The notes under the pieces: generated by a model
Told to the model about the DNA's origin: nothing
The model's input: the letters and a program-made list of their open reading frames with translations, nothing else
The model's database searches: none
Origin: Apostichopus japonicus
Lineage: Eukaryota; Echinodermata; Holothuroidea; Aspidochirotida; Stichopodidae
Assembly (NCBI RefSeq): GCF_037975245.1
Contig: NC_092563.1
Span: 16,242,594 to 16,306,593, forward strand
DNA length: 64,000 nucleotides
Direction of reading: 5' to 3'
Position numbers and translations under genes: made by a program
In this document: piece by piece, positions 39,757 to 52,210 of the stretch
Layout of the letters: each line of letters begins with the position of its first letter
Numbering within the stretch: the first letter of the stretch is position 1

Positions 39757-39986
39757 GTACCATGGCTGCTGCTTGCGATCTAGTCGAGAAAATGTCCGGG
39801 AAACTATTGGAGTGTGTTGTTATCATCGAGCTGTCAGACCTGAAAGGACGAGACAAACTGAAACACCCGTTATACTCCATGCTGACCTTTGGTGGCTATA
39901 CTGAACGATTGATTCTGGTCGGTTTCTGTCGGTCATCGAAACGGAAAGAGTTTCATATTATCGTGTGGCAAAAAAAAAATAGGTGA
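39757..39986 (+). pseudogene. APRT exon 5 copy: Second copy of APRT exon 5
   Basis: The acceptor CCCAAAAG and the frame are kept: [20 protein letters not shown] and then [19 protein letters not shown] match the true exon 5. A 2-bp difference (TATAC against CAC) removes the stop codon, so the frame would run 27 residues further to 39986. No exons 1-4 precede it on the plus strand. As it stands it is an orphan exon; after inversion of the interior it would become APRT's last exon. Confidence 0.85.
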
Positions 39987-41885
39987 AAAACGGTTTGATG
40001 CGATGGATTTGATTTATCAATTTCTTTATATAGCAGGGTAGGAATAAGAGATATTAAGAATACTTCTTTTTTTTACCATATTGGTGCTGTTAGGGTGCAT
40101 CGTAAGCCAATATTTCCTGGTATTAAAAAGCTTCAAGCACTTTCAGAGAGATCGAAAAGAGTTAAAAATGATATCACAGCAGCTGATATCAGGAGAGTGT
40201 GAAGTTTTTGTTTGTTCGTTGTTGTTTTGTTTTTTTGTTCGTTTCCATAGCGATCTATTATTTAACCTGTTTGAGGGTATTTAGTCCATCGGACGACCTG
40301 CAAAGCTGATTTCGCTTGTCAAATCAGAAATTTGGTTGTCTCGTATATTTGAACGACCATTAACTAAAGTTTGTCCTGCCCCTGGAATTCTTGACACACT
40401 GTTTAAAACTGTAAAGTAGCTTAACACTAAAAGCACTTATCATCTTCATTACTATTTAACCATTGTGCCTTCCAATCCGGGGGGGGGGGGTGGGGGGGGG
40501 GGGAGCAATCCGGATTTTGTACATCCGCGTTAATGTCACTTTTGTTGTTCAAATTCATCCTTGTAAATTACCATAATATTAGTGTAACAATACTCTTACT
40601 ATAACTGTCTGTGGAATAATAATATTAGTGATCGTCAAAGGATTTTTGATTGGGACAGAAGCAATCGTGGCTACTGTACTCGCTAATCGTAGAATTTCAT
40701 ATTTACTGTAGGGCTTAGCAGTCAGATAACACAGGGTGGGGGGTCATGTAATCTTTTGTATGTTATACTTAATAAGAACGGTAATAGGGTTTTCTTGGGA
40801 TATTAAAGCTTAGATTTGAGAATGCTAAAGAGTTGCTAAAAGTTTTGAAATCCGTACTTTCCCGGTGTTTCTGAATCTCGGGATTATTTGTGGACAGTAT
40901 ATGGACATTATTTGTGGACATTGAGGGAGTGTAAAATTAGACAATTCCATATCTCAATCATGAAATATACTTTGTGCCAACTTTTTGCTAAGAGTGCTGC
41001 CTAGAAGATGGGTTAACTATCAGACTGCCTTCTTCAGTAATGCATGTACATGGTATTCAAATGCAATGAAAATTAGAAGTATCAGTTTGTGAACAAGGGT
41101 TACCAAATTTTCCTCTGAAATATAAGACAAGCCGTCGTGGCCTTGGGATGGGGGGGGGGGTTCTAAGTTGAGATTTACCTCCTACCCTTCGAAAGGAAAA
41201 TTGTGAAGGGTGTCTGCATGAAAATGTTACCAGATTCGAAGCTAGGGGTCAATGTCATCCGTTGTATAATAAGACGAGTGAAGGACTGTCGTATGCCTTT
41301 CTGTGCTCAAATCAAAGTAGCGAGATGGCCAAGCCCAATTGTTCAGGTCTTCAGGAAGCTTTGTTTTGCCCTACTGTCCATGATCATGAAATATAATTAT
41401 GTTGAGCCTGATAATTTCTGACCATGCTTATGAAAGTTAAAGCAATGCCAGCTGTCTGTCTCAATCGGCGTTAAATCTATTTTTTTCATATGTTAAGTAC
41501 GTATTGCTGTTCCAAAAACGCTATACGTTAAACATTCAAGTATTCAAATTCTATTTTAGCTCTGTTAAATTGGACTTTCCTTTCATGGGTGACCAGGAGA
41601 AACCTAATTTGGAATTTTGTCAAATTTTGAAATTAGACATGAAGAATCTTGACTCAGAATGGTCGTTTCATTTTCTGCTTCAGAGTAGTACAGTCAGCAT
41701 TATAAGAGAATCTTTGTCAATAAGAATATTTTTTCCAGAATCTGGAAACAAATGTTTACATTCATTGTTGTTGGTAATTTGTTTGAATTTTACGTTAATG
41801 TAGCTATGTTCATAATCTATTATATCTTTTATAGTCTACATGATAAAGAAATAATTATTCGCTGAAATCACGGTGTAAAAACCAC

Positions 41886-41891
41886 AATAAA
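41886..41891 (+). promoter_or_regulatory. AATAAA in the right arm
   Basis: Counterpart of the AATAAA at 108-113. It would matter only if the orphan exon 5 is transcribed. Confidence 0.3.
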
Positions 41892-41999
41892 TATGCTTAC
41901 TTGCTCTGTAATCAAAATTCTTCCGAGTGTCATTTTTGTCGTGTGTTTGCGTGTTTGTTTTCTTCTTTTGGTTAATCCTGGATGAATAGAGAATGTAAA

Positions 42000-42403
42000 A
42001 TCAATCAATCAATCAATCAGAAGACATTTATATAGCGCCAAAATCAAGAGATTGTTCAAAGTCGCTAATAGCATAGCATGTACAACTTAGCCTTGGTCAT
42101 TGGTAACTTGTCACACCTACATACCAAAGTGTGTGCAATTCAATCAATCTCTCCTGGGGCACCAGTGTACCACAACCATGTGTCCCCGGGGGACTTCCCA
42201 TAGGGTGCAGCCACAAACCAGCACACGCAACTATATTTACAAGTAACTTGCGAGTCCCCATTTATACACCTGGGTGAAGAGAGGCAATGGAGATAAAGTG
42301 CCCTGCCCAAGGACACAACGCAATGATCTGGCCAGGGCTCGAACTTGTAATCCTTAGATCACCAGTCCACTGCCTTAACCATTTTGACCACAACGCCCTC
42401 TAA
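42000..42403 (-). mobile_element. tRNA-derived SINE with (TTGA)n tail
   Basis: On the minus strand the head has GTGGTCAAAATGGTTAAGGC (A-box) and CAAGTTCGAGCCC (B-box). The body holds TCCTTGGGCAGGGCACTTTA. The 3' end GGCGCTATATAAATG is followed by a TTGA repeat. It sits exactly at the outer end of the right arm. Confidence 0.8.
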
Positions 42404-42932
42404 AACCAGAGACACTGATCAATTTGCACACTTTCAACCATAACTGAAAGCTGAATCCTATAAAACGTAAACCATAACATTCGATTTTAATTTCACCGAC
42501 CTCAAATGGCTTTGAAATTGTAGTGGAAATCTATCTTTGAGTATATAACATTTAAATCATCCCAAATTAAATTTATAGCAGTTTTTTTTTATTCTTCACG
42601 TAATTCGCTCAACTTTTAGAACGGGGTGGATTTTATTCACTTAGGAACCAACTTGAATTGAAGATAAAGTGTCCAATCAGAGCCGCTGAGGCCATAGACA
42701 TTTCTTCAATGCAGGGTATGGTTGGTGAGTACATTTGACATCACAAATGTTTTTTTTTTTCAATAGGAGGAGAAAGGGTTTGGTGGAGGAAGGCAGGAGG
42801 TTGGAGTGGTCAGTACTTTGGCATGTAGATAAAATAAGTAAACATGGATGAAACGCCAAAATATCCTTCCAAAGTTGGCCCAACTTTTAAATTGTCGGTT
42901 TGAATAAATATATTTTAGCTTTAGGCAAGCAC

Positions 42933-43877
42933 CAGTGGCGTAGGAAGGTACTTTTGAGTGGGGGGGGGGGGGCTGAAGACTGATGGCCGGCCTGGGGGAG
43001 GGGTCTAAGGGGAGGGGGAGGGATATAGTTTTAGTTGACCTGATGCATGGTTTATTTTGTTACATTCAAAGCATCCATTACATGTACCCATGACTGAGTC
43101 GTCGTTAACTCACAATACTTTCAGCTGGGCTGAATGTTATGTATAGAGATTGTACCATTCAGTCAGAGTACTTGATTTTTTTTTTTTTGTTGAGATTTTT
43201 ATAAGTAATAGACTTAAAGAACAATCATTTTAATACATTACCCGGAGTATAAACATGAAATACCGCTGGTGACGGGAATACTGTTTGTTTGCGTTCTTGT
43301 GGTCATTCTCCAACTTGTCTCTACTGAAGACTTTGTGCCGGATAAGAAGATTTTACTTCTGTAATTCCATTTCGGTGCAACCCGGTAAAACCCACTTTAA
43401 TTCTGCAGTTGTCAGTAACTGAGTAGTTTATTTTTAAGACATTCACCGCGATGGTGTCGGAACATGCATCAGCAATAAAAACGTGACTATTTTAGCTAAC
43501 ACTGCATGGATGAGACCAGGGAGGGTTGGGGGGGGGTAGAGTGCTTGCCAAGGGCGTAGGAACCGGGGGAGCTGGGGGGCACCAGCCCCCCAGTGAAAAA
43601 TATGGGGGGGGCGGAAGTATCGTTCCGCCCCCGCTCCGCAAGTCAGAAAACCCCTTTTTCATTTCCAAATGAGAAAAAAAATCTCATTTGGAGCACCAAA
43701 TTGCATCTAAGGCCCGGTGAAAATACAAAATTAAGTTTACAAAATGGAGTGGGTGTTGAAGTGTGCTATATTGCACCAAATTGCATCTGAGGCCACCTGG
43801 AAATGCAAAAAATTCCAAAGGGGAGGGGGACTTCAGTCTTCAGTCCCCCCACTCAAAAGTACCTTCCTACGCCACTG
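42933..43877. mobile_element. Inverted-repeat element or pair, CAGTGGCGTAGG ends
   Basis: CAGTGGCGTAGGAAGGTACT at the left is repeated in reverse at the right, continuing TTTGAGTGGGGGG and CTGAAGACTGA. A nested stretch at 43552-43640 has GGGCGTAGGAACCGGGG. No target duplication was found, so it may be two elements facing each other. Confidence 0.6.
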
Positions 43878-44078
43878 GGTTGCATAAACCCGCATGGAAC
43901 GACCAACAGCACTATGTTTATACTCAAAGGGCCTGTGCTCCGAATTTAAAATATATATATATATATATATATATATTCTATCCACCAAATAAAGCAGCAA
44001 TCTACTTAATGGACCATGGATTCTAAGAGGTTTTTCATGCATACACAGAGAGGAAAAATAAAGAAGAGACAAACTTAC

Positions 44079-44240
44079 CTGGTGTGATTAGCTGACCATC
44101 TCTATACCAGGCCACGGAAGGAACGAAGGTGTCCGGAGTGGCCCCTACCGTACAGAAGACGCTGACCAGAGACTGCAGCAGGTCTACCTCTTGCACCGTC
44201 TCTGTTGCTTGCTCCGGAAATACAATCGTCGGAAGAGGTC
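44079..44240 (-). CDS. Phase 1-1 exon, probable Ig-like domain part
   Basis: The 162-bp exon has acceptor GCACGACAG and donor GTAAGT. It encodes 54 residues from GPLPTIVFPEQA to AWYRDGQLITPG. FCTVGATPD and VAWYRDGQLI look like the B-strand cysteine and C-strand tryptophan of an Ig domain. Its phase matches the HYR/EGF exons at 53434-62119 on the same strand, so it could be a further exon of that gene beyond the inserted element. It could also belong to a separate gene; the rest of the Ig fold was not found. Confidence 0.6.
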
Positions 44241-44407
44241 CTGTCGTGCAAAAAGCAATGAAAGCAAAATATCGGTCCGAGGGGCATGATGGATGAAAAA
44301 ATATATTAAAAAAACCAATCAAAACCCAACGATATCCTTAACCAATACGAGGGAGAAAAGACAGAGATGACACATTATACAAAGAAGATAGAGAAAACAC
44401 AAAGAGC

Positions 44408-44604
44408 GATACTTTTTAAGAAAAAGTCACCCAGGAAAGTACCTGGGCACAAAAACCAAACTACCAAACGACTGATCCGCTCTCAGCCCCAGTCCCCTTG
44501 CACCGGGAGTGTGACTGTGTGACCATCGTCGGGTGTGTATCACCATTCCCCTTGAAAGGGAACAGATACTACACATGATCTTAGCCAAAAGGCCGAGAAG
44601 CGCG
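44408..44604 (-). mobile_element. U2 snRNA-headed retroposon, intact, 13-bp TSD
   Basis: A 197-bp element. The 13-bp duplication AAACACAAAGAGC lies at 44395-44407 and 44605-44617. On the minus strand it begins CGCTTCTCGGCCTTTTGGCT and continues AAGATCATGTGTAGTATCTG, which is U2 nt 3 to about 45. It then has CCCTTTCAAGGGG (a hairpin), CACCCGACGATGGTCACACA, GCAAGGGGACTGGGGCTGAG, CGGATCAGTCGTTTGG and CCCAGGTACTTTCCTGGG, and ends TTTCTTAAAAAGTATC. The duplication shows LINE-type retrotransposition. Confidence 0.9.
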
Positions 44605-44617
44605 AAACACAAAGAGC

Positions 44618-45030
44618 AGTCACTTTGATACCAGCACCCTTCAGCAACGAATCACAGCTGTGCAACCTTTGCCTCACAGAGAAACTCACCATCATCAACG
44701 CAGACAAACGATCCCTCCTCGACAAACGCCCGGAATTCATATCAAAGTGCCGCCAGGAGAACAAGTTCTACATAAGCAAATTCAGGAGGGGCGTGCGTGA
44801 CCTCATCCTCCCCAGCCCAACCGCAGTAAACTGCCTAAGCAACCCGCAGCCAACAGATAATCCTGCCCACTGGACGCCAACAAAGGGTTGGTTTGCTGAT
44901 AATCCTTGATAATCCCAAAGATAACCCTCGATGAGTTTAATTGTTTGGGTTATTTATTTTAGGAGTACACAATGAAGCTACCAGTTGTCTGATGATCGCT
45001 CAAACGCGTGAAACTCTTGAGTAACAACTA
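44618..45030 (+). mobile_element. Penelope-like retroelement, 3' fragment
   Basis: An ORF from 44625 to 44909 encodes CNLCLTEKLTII, LLDKRPEFISKCRQENKFY and a short tail. This resembles the region after the GIY-YIG endonuclease of Penelope-like elements; the attribution is from memory. A hammerhead motif follows at 44983-45029, as known for this class. The reverse transcriptase part is missing. Confidence 0.55.
44983..45029 (+). ncRNA. Hammerhead ribozyme motif, well formed
   Basis: Stem I is AGTTGT (44983-44988) with ACAACT (45024-45029), a perfect 6 bp. CTGATGA lies at 44989-44995. Stem II has CGC with GCG around TCAAAC. GAAA lies at 45010-45013. Stem III is CTC-TT-GAG. The cleavage triplet would be GTA, with the cut between 45023 and 45024. 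The first stem II pair is U-U instead of G-C, which may lower activity. Confidence 0.7.
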
Positions 45031-45699
45031 TACTAGTGTTCCACTAGTATGTATGTATATATTAGATCCTCCTGCAAGCACACTCTAAAAAAGTTGGTCA
45101 TTTTTTTTGCCCAACTTTTAACCAACGCTGGGGAAGTATGTATCCAACCAACTGTTGAGCATTTTTTGCCCAATTGCCGCTGGGTAATGTTTTTACTCAT
45201 AGTTGGGCATATTATTTTACCCATAAATAGTAATTAAGAAATTACCCAACTGGCCTGTTGGGCAATGTTTATCATTTGTTGGCGAAATATTGAATACGAA
45301 TATCATATGGTTGGGTATCCTTTACTACTAATTTGGCAACATAGGGCTATTTATTGGTCGATATTTCGACATTATTTAAGCAGTTTTTCTCCCTTTATTG
45401 GGTAATGGATAGTTAATCAATATATTCATAATGATCAATACAGGTATTTCACTATTTCACGGTTTTTTTACTGACTATACACAAAAATGTTGAATGATAT
45501 AAATTAAAATAGGTGGGATGAACATGGAAGGTTGGATGATTGTGAACAAGTATAGCATACACCAAACCAAAAAAGACAGATCTTACAACACAGTGTATTG
45601 TAGAATGATTTATTGAACATCTACTTTCTTGAAGCAGCATATCAAAACAAATTTAAAGCAGATAAAACAGATGAAAATCATAAAGAAAAAATACACTTA

Positions 45700-46130
45700 T
45701 CACATCCCACTTTGCTATTGTAGCATGCAACTATTGTCAATCAATTGTCATAGTAACATGTAACTGTCATCCACCCATTGCTATTGTAGCATGCTACTCA
45801 CGTCAACCCATTGCTATTGTAACATGCTACTCTCATCCACCCATTGCTACTGTAGCATGCTATTTTTGTCTACCCATTTCTATTGTAACATGCTACTCTC
45901 ATCCACTCACTGCTATTGTAGCATGCTACTCTCATCCACCCATTGCTATTGTAGCATGCTACTCTCATTCACCCATTGCTATTGTAGCATGCTACTCTCT
46001 TCCACCCATTGCTATTGTAGCATGCTACTCTCTTCCACCCATTGCTATTGTAGCATGTTACTCTCATTCACCCATTGCTATTGTAACATACTTCTCTCGT
46101 TCACCCATTGCTTCTCCTGTCATTGTTTAT
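45700..46130. repeat. 33-bp minisatellite inside the TIR element
   Basis: About a dozen copies of CATTGCTATTGTAGCATGCT followed by ACTCTCATCCACC. The plus-strand reading frame is open only because the unit is a multiple of three. Confidence 0.9.
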
Positions 46131-47213
46131 CAAAATGTGTTTATTTTTACACTGCGCCTGGTTAGTTCTCAAATTCAAAAAATATATGAGCAGGGAAGCA
46201 TTACCAACCCATGTAATCAACAGTTTAAGGATCATGAATCAGAAACTGTTTTGGCGCAAGTCTAGATAAGCTTTAAAAGATGACCAAAGGCTGATTCCCA
46301 TATTAAATCTTCTATCAGTAATAGAAAACTAATCCAAATGAGACAGCACAGGTAGAAACACATATCTTATGTTTCAACATTTAATTACGTTTTAGTTTTG
46401 TTGGAACGAGACTGGTTAGCTAACACCAGATCATTGTGATGCTAAACCAAAGCTAGGGGTACCATGATGTCATGTTAGTACTCTATGCACAGGTTTTCAA
46501 AAATATTAACTGATTTTGTAAGACATTACTGTGATGGTGTTAATGAATATACAGGGTAATCTATTAAAACAAATTATTTTTGGCTGATTCAGTATGAAAT
46601 AAAATGGCAAACACTTAAACATGAATGATGAAACCAAGTTAACTGATACTGTAATTCACCAAATTCCTTGAACGCCAAGCCATGAAAGCTAAGTAATAGA
46701 ACAATGGAAAAATCATCTGTAATTTTACACAGTATTTACACTTTAAATTTGTTCTATCAAGATGTAATGCATGATATAAATACATGAATAGTTAGGAATG
46801 AAAGAACTACTTTGAATCTGATGCGATGAATGCACGCAGATTTCGAATGGAACTTGTGATGCTTGCCTCAGTGAAGTCATAGATCACAACCTGCAAAAAC
46901 TGCCATGCAATGTTACACGTTGGTTGATATTCAATGTCAAATACGTACATGGCCTTAAAGCATACATCAATAGCTTTCATGAGTGACTGCTGAGGGAGTG
47001 CATTCCGTTCTATGATGACATAAGTTTGTGATGGAGTTATCCGACTTCCCTGCACACAACAAATGGCTGTGGGGTGTCTGTTGCTTTGAGGGTCTTTACA
47101 TATTGGTCTATGTCAAACATTTCCTATGGAAAGAAAGAAAAATGCATTATTTTAAGAAGTGCAGTTATCTACAATTTCATGAAATTACACAAATATAAAA
47201 AACCATGTAGCTA

Positions 47214-47251
<38 letters not shown>

Positions 47252-47259
<8 letters not shown>

Positions 47260-47500
47260 AAGTCTGTTCAAAGTATCTCTTTCGAGATCCGGCTTTAGGA
47301 ATCACAAATGATTTCGAGTTGGTTAGCATCATGTTTGATCTTTAGAGTAAGGCAAAATATGTCACCAAAAACAGAACTAGTATTGTTCGATACAGGTGAC
47401 AAACGCCTACAGTGGAATTACGACCTTCCTTACCAGTTTCGAACCTCTGGACATCAGCGTCCATAGCCTAGTGGTTAGGGTGTCTTAGGGTGTCTTCTTG
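47252..47500. mobile_element. tRNA-like SINE copy, inside the TIR element
   Basis: Matches 52935-53205 closely, from AAAGTCTGTTCAAAGTATCT through GATCCGGCTTTAGGAATCAC to GTCCATAGCCTAGTGGTTAG. It is followed and preceded by TA microsatellites. Confidence 0.6.
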
Positions 47501-49783
47501 ATTTTCCAACTCATTACGATTTTCATTTATATATATATATATATATAATATAAATGTAAATATAAATGAGCAGTCTTCAACAATTTTGAGATCCCTCTAA
47601 GCTCCCCATTTTACTGGAGCTGTCAAGAAAACTTTCAAAAATTTTACCCAGTGACCTCAAATAACATTTGACCCTCCCCCCCCCCAAAAAAAAAGGAAGA
47701 CTTCTTTTACTTAATATGGTTGATATACACATCAAATATGAGATCTGTCTGAGCTTCCCAGTCTGAGTTATTTGAGTCACTATTTCAAACCTGCTGTTTG
47801 AGCCCTGCATTCAAATGGAGATGTAGAAAAACTTACTGGTTGCACATCAATGAAGCAGTTTACTGAATCATTTGCTGAGTTGTGACCCTTTCTACCCTTT
47901 CCACTCCTTCCACTTCTGAATATGATAGCTAACAGGGAAAAGGCCAGATTCTTTGTTTCTTCTGTGAAGATAAAAACAGTTAAACTGTTAATTATTCACC
48001 CCTTAAAACTGGCTGGTTAAATTTCTGCAGAATACAAAATATAATATTTAGGCACCCTTTAAAATTTCTGTTTATGAGAATCACTTCCATTGTTAAACTG
48101 TCATTGTAGTAATGAGAGAAAGCAGTATACATTCTAACCTTTGGTAACGTTAAACAACCAAGTTTCCAAATATTCATTACGTGAAAATTTTTATAGTCTC
48201 TAGACGAGGCACTTTGCAGATTTTGACCTCTGGCTGGTGACCTATTTCTATTAACAAGAATAAACTAAGGATAACAACCTCACAAGATATGATCATATAT
48301 CAATACTCAATGGTGCATGTGCATGGACAGATTCACAGAGACAGTCTGATAAAGGGTTGTCAATTACATGCATGTGCCATTTACATTGCCTGATTGATGT
48401 GGAAATATTGCCTTGATGTGAGAGTACCACATACTTGGAGTCCCCCTTAAACTTAAAGCAATGTTAGACTTCATTATTAACCATTTAAAAGGTTTCTTCC
48501 AATTGTCCAAAAAAACAATTAAAAGGCTCTATTCCTTGATTTTTGAACAGCAATCACCAATGAGAGGCAGCATACTATTAATTGCAGGAACCGTATTTTA
48601 AGTACAAAGCAGTGAGCATACTTTACTGTCAATATCACCATTCATGTACCTACAGCTCATGACAATCTAATTTGATGGACCAACAAGTCAACATATGTCT
48701 GTTTGTTTTGTATATTAAGGCTTACCCTTTGTGAGGTCATCAATGTTTGTATTCTGCATACCAAGGACCTCCCTCCAATTTAGCTGTTGGCTGTATAAAA
48801 TAACTTTTCTTGCCACCTTCTCCCATCTTTGATAGAGTTTGTTTGATCTTGATGGATACAGCAATGCAAAGTCTTGCTCAATCTAAAATAAAAATGAAAT
48901 AGTTTTTTTAAGTCACCAGTGGAACATGACTCTTTTTGGGAACAGCTGCATGCTAGACATGGAAAGACTCACACAGCTTAGAAAATAGTTACTGTGGAAC
49001 CCAATTATTTGTGGATTAAATGATAATTAATGATAATTATTTCAGACCTTTAACAGCCAAACAACGTACATAAAGTAACCCAGGGTAACGATGGTTTCAG
49101 GAGAACAAACTATCAGTGAACACTGTTTGGCATTCTGCTTTACTATTCCCCCTCAATGTGTAAGAACATAGATTACCTGCAGATTTTACATACACAACTT
49201 TCATTTAAGCCTTACAAAAACAAATCAAATATGTCTATAGACAGCTGTCTTTAAAGATAAAAAAATATATATGAAAATGCCTAACTTGGCTGTAATGAGT
49301 GTCAGGTGCAATCATATTAATCATTAAAAAAGAAAGCAAAGTATTTAATAGAATTTTACCATTCCTGGGTCCAACAATTGTGGAAACTCAGCAATGGTGG
49401 TGTTAACACTCCCCAGACTTTCTTTTATTCTCTTTTGGCGGTAGAAAGCTGTTTTCCCCATGAAAACAGTAACTTGGTCTTCAGGTTCCTTGTTGTATTT
49501 AAGCCATTGATTCATCATAACAAGTTCTTCTGCAAAATGAACTGGACAGGCTTGTTAATGCTGTTATATACAACTTTAGGTGTTCATCTGGATGATGTTA
49601 CTCAATATGTAATATGTACCTACAGTACTACTATCATCATTTTCCTGCAAAAGATGATAGAAATCTATCCTACTATAACTGAGAAAGGATAATTTAAGTC
49701 ATGCCTCATTGTTGCAGTTTCATTTTCATTGCTATAGTCTATGTCAGGCCTATTGTGTTCCTTGTGTTGACATTGAGGAACTC

Positions 49784-49993
49784 CTATGAATGGCTCCTGC
49801 TGAGAAGATGCTTTGTCAAGTGATGTTTCTTGTAGCCACATAATGTATTAAACGTTAGCACACATCTACCTTGACTGCAAACAATTTTCACCCTGCTTTT
49901 ATTGGCAATGCCATGTACAAGCTTGAGGTGGAAAAAAAGTTTCTTGTTGCCTCCTTCTATAGTCCTAAGGCATTTGAAACAGGTGTATGACAT
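49784..49993 (-). CDS. Two-finger C2H2 zinc-finger ORF, 69 aa
   Basis: Finger 1 is C5-x2-C8 with H22-x4-H27. Finger 2 is C39-x4-C44 with H57-x4-H62. The ATG lies a few bases after the donor of the SAM exon 2, on the same strand. It may be a separate small gene, a retained exon, or the start of a downstream unit of the TIR element. Probably DNA-binding; a role in recognising the element's ends is only a guess. Confidence 0.5.
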   Translation of the reverse strand: MSYTCFKCLRTIEGGNKKLFFHLKLVHGIANKSRVKIVCSQGRCVLTFNTLCGYKKHHLTKHLLSRSHS

Positions 49994-50119
49994 CTTTAGA
50001 GCTTACCTCTTCTCTCCAACCCTTTGAAAATTTCAGTCTCAGTCCCACTTTGGGAATCAATTCTTTTATACTTAATTCATCCAACAAGGCGAATGCAGTC
50101 ACATCAATTCCATTTTCTG

Positions 50120-52210
50120 TTGAGAAAAAAAAAGAAAGAAGAAAAACAATGAACCACAACTTATCATGAGAAGCAGAGTTTGAAAGCTTCGTGAGTCATA
50201 TCATATGACTGTAATAGGACTGGATTTTGATGGATGCTGCCCTATTGGAAGCTTTTGCTTTCAAATTTTAACTTTGAAGTCAGTTTTGAAGGAAGTTCCA
50301 TATATACTATTAGCACATGTTAATTTGTTTGTGGTATTGGGCAAGTTATTTTTCTGGTCTAACCTGCAAAGCATCCTTAGTGATAACACTTGTCACAGTT
50401 TGCCGCTTTAATTTATTTGCAGGAGCCCAAACATCCCTTAAAATTAATTTATATTGTATATATTCATTATTACGACTGACTGAACAGTGCCCTACCCCCC
50501 CCCCTTTATGACAGTGGTTGCAACATTAATAAATACCACCATGCACAATTGTGACAACAATTAAATTCATTGCCATCAAGGTATAGCTGATGCATGGCTT
50601 GACATTACCCACAGCTGAAAGAAGCTGCGCCATCATGCCCTTTATATTTTGCTGTTAATGCCCCATCTTACAGTGTTGTACATTGTAAACTTGTATTACA
50701 CTTAGTTGCACTATACAGTACAGTGCCTAAGTCTGTTGGCTCTGCCCAGCACTGAACATTTTCACCCAGCACTATATCAAAAATCGCCAATTACGTTGTT
50801 CACTCTATCCATCTGGTGCAAGGAAAACTTCAAATATCTAACCTTACTCAATTACTGATAGAAATTTTGAAATTCTACACTTAAAATTTTGTGTATAGTA
50901 TTAAATCAATCTTACGTTCTAAGTTATTGTGATAGTTTGCATCGTTAAAGCATCAGTTCATATATAGTTAACCTACATAGGCTTAGCTTATTATCGTTGG
51001 CGAGCTTTGCATGTGACTTACTGTACGTACCGTTAGTTACTGTAGTAAAGTATGTGTTACTACTTGCTACAAAGCTTCATGACAATGTAACAGGGCAACC
51101 TTAGTATAATTTGATTATGACTATGAGGATCTGAATACTGCATTTGTCATTATATGCAAGCAATTTGCCTCATTGAAGCTAGCGGCCACTAAGTTCAAGC
51201 GCAGACAGTACTCTGATGTATATATAGCTCAATATCAATGATGAAATGATGAATGCTGTTAGTGGCTGCTCTTACAAGTCTTAGTCTTAATGGCTGCTAG
51301 CTTCAAGCAAGTAAGCTGTTAACTGGTGCACATATAGTGATCACTAAACTAACTTGGCCCTATTCCTATGCCCTAGCCTAAGCCTACAGGATTTGTTCTC
51401 AATCTTACCATTTTTTTTTTTCAAGTTACAATGTATTGGCTAGGGTAATACAGGCTTAAACTACGTTAAGTGGTTATGTTTGAAGTAAATATTCAAAGAC
51501 ATCGTCAGTTTCAAGGGCTCCAAAAGTAGTATTATCTGGTACCTAAATACTGAGCAAATTTAATTTGACTTCCATCCCCCTACTCTCACTTTGAGTTTGA
51601 CTCGAGTTGACCCTTCCCCTCGTTTTGACCCTTCCCCAATCTGTCACTAGAATAACAACCAATTCGCTAATTCTAAATTTAAAAATTCCTGGGCACAACC
51701 CTAGGTTACTAGACCTAACGTCAGACGGTAGGGTTTGCTTGGTAGCTTAATTTGTACAAATTCGATCGAGCAAATTAGGCATAGCCTAACGTTAAGCCTG
51801 TGCTAGTTGGCCAGTAGCCTAGGCTAAGTAAGTGGTCTAGAAAAGTACTACGTACACTACTCCTACTATCTACGTACCCTTGGAACTTGTACATTAATGA
51901 ATTTCATGCACGGTTATCTGGTGTCAAGTTAGGTCCCAATGTCTTACGTTAATATTAACATAAATTCAATTCCAATTCGATCGTTGCAGCTTCTACTAGT
52001 AGTAGTATAACAATATAGCCAAAAGCTAGGCCTAATTTGGACCTAGGCTATACTAGTTAAGTTACGTTTGACCTATCGAGTAACGTTACTCGTTATGCTT
52101 TTCGACCTTACCTGACGCTATCTCTTTGTATACCAATATTTACATCATTTTCATATCAACATAATATAGGTTTGTAATTTTGTCAGCCTACTCTTTAATA
52201 GTACATCCTT
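50120..52210. other. Long intron of the SAM-domain gene
   Basis: No exon or repeat of a known kind was recognised. It contains low-copy-looking AT-rich DNA with a few CTAGGC-rich stretches. Confidence 0.4.

Larger units (their letters stand above)
39039..41994. repeat. Right arm of the large inverted repeat
   Basis: The reverse complement matches left-arm sequence 1-2692 and 3690-4990. It holds two tRNA-like units (39040-39345), a copy of APRT exon 5 with its splice acceptor, and about 2 kb that match the APRT 3'UTR. It lacks the foldback element. The outer edge meets a SINE at 42000. Confidence 0.9.

Noticed and set aside
45700-46130. A CRISPR-like array or coding repeat protein
   Set aside because: Units are contiguous with no unique spacers, and it is an ordinary minisatellite in a eukaryotic element.
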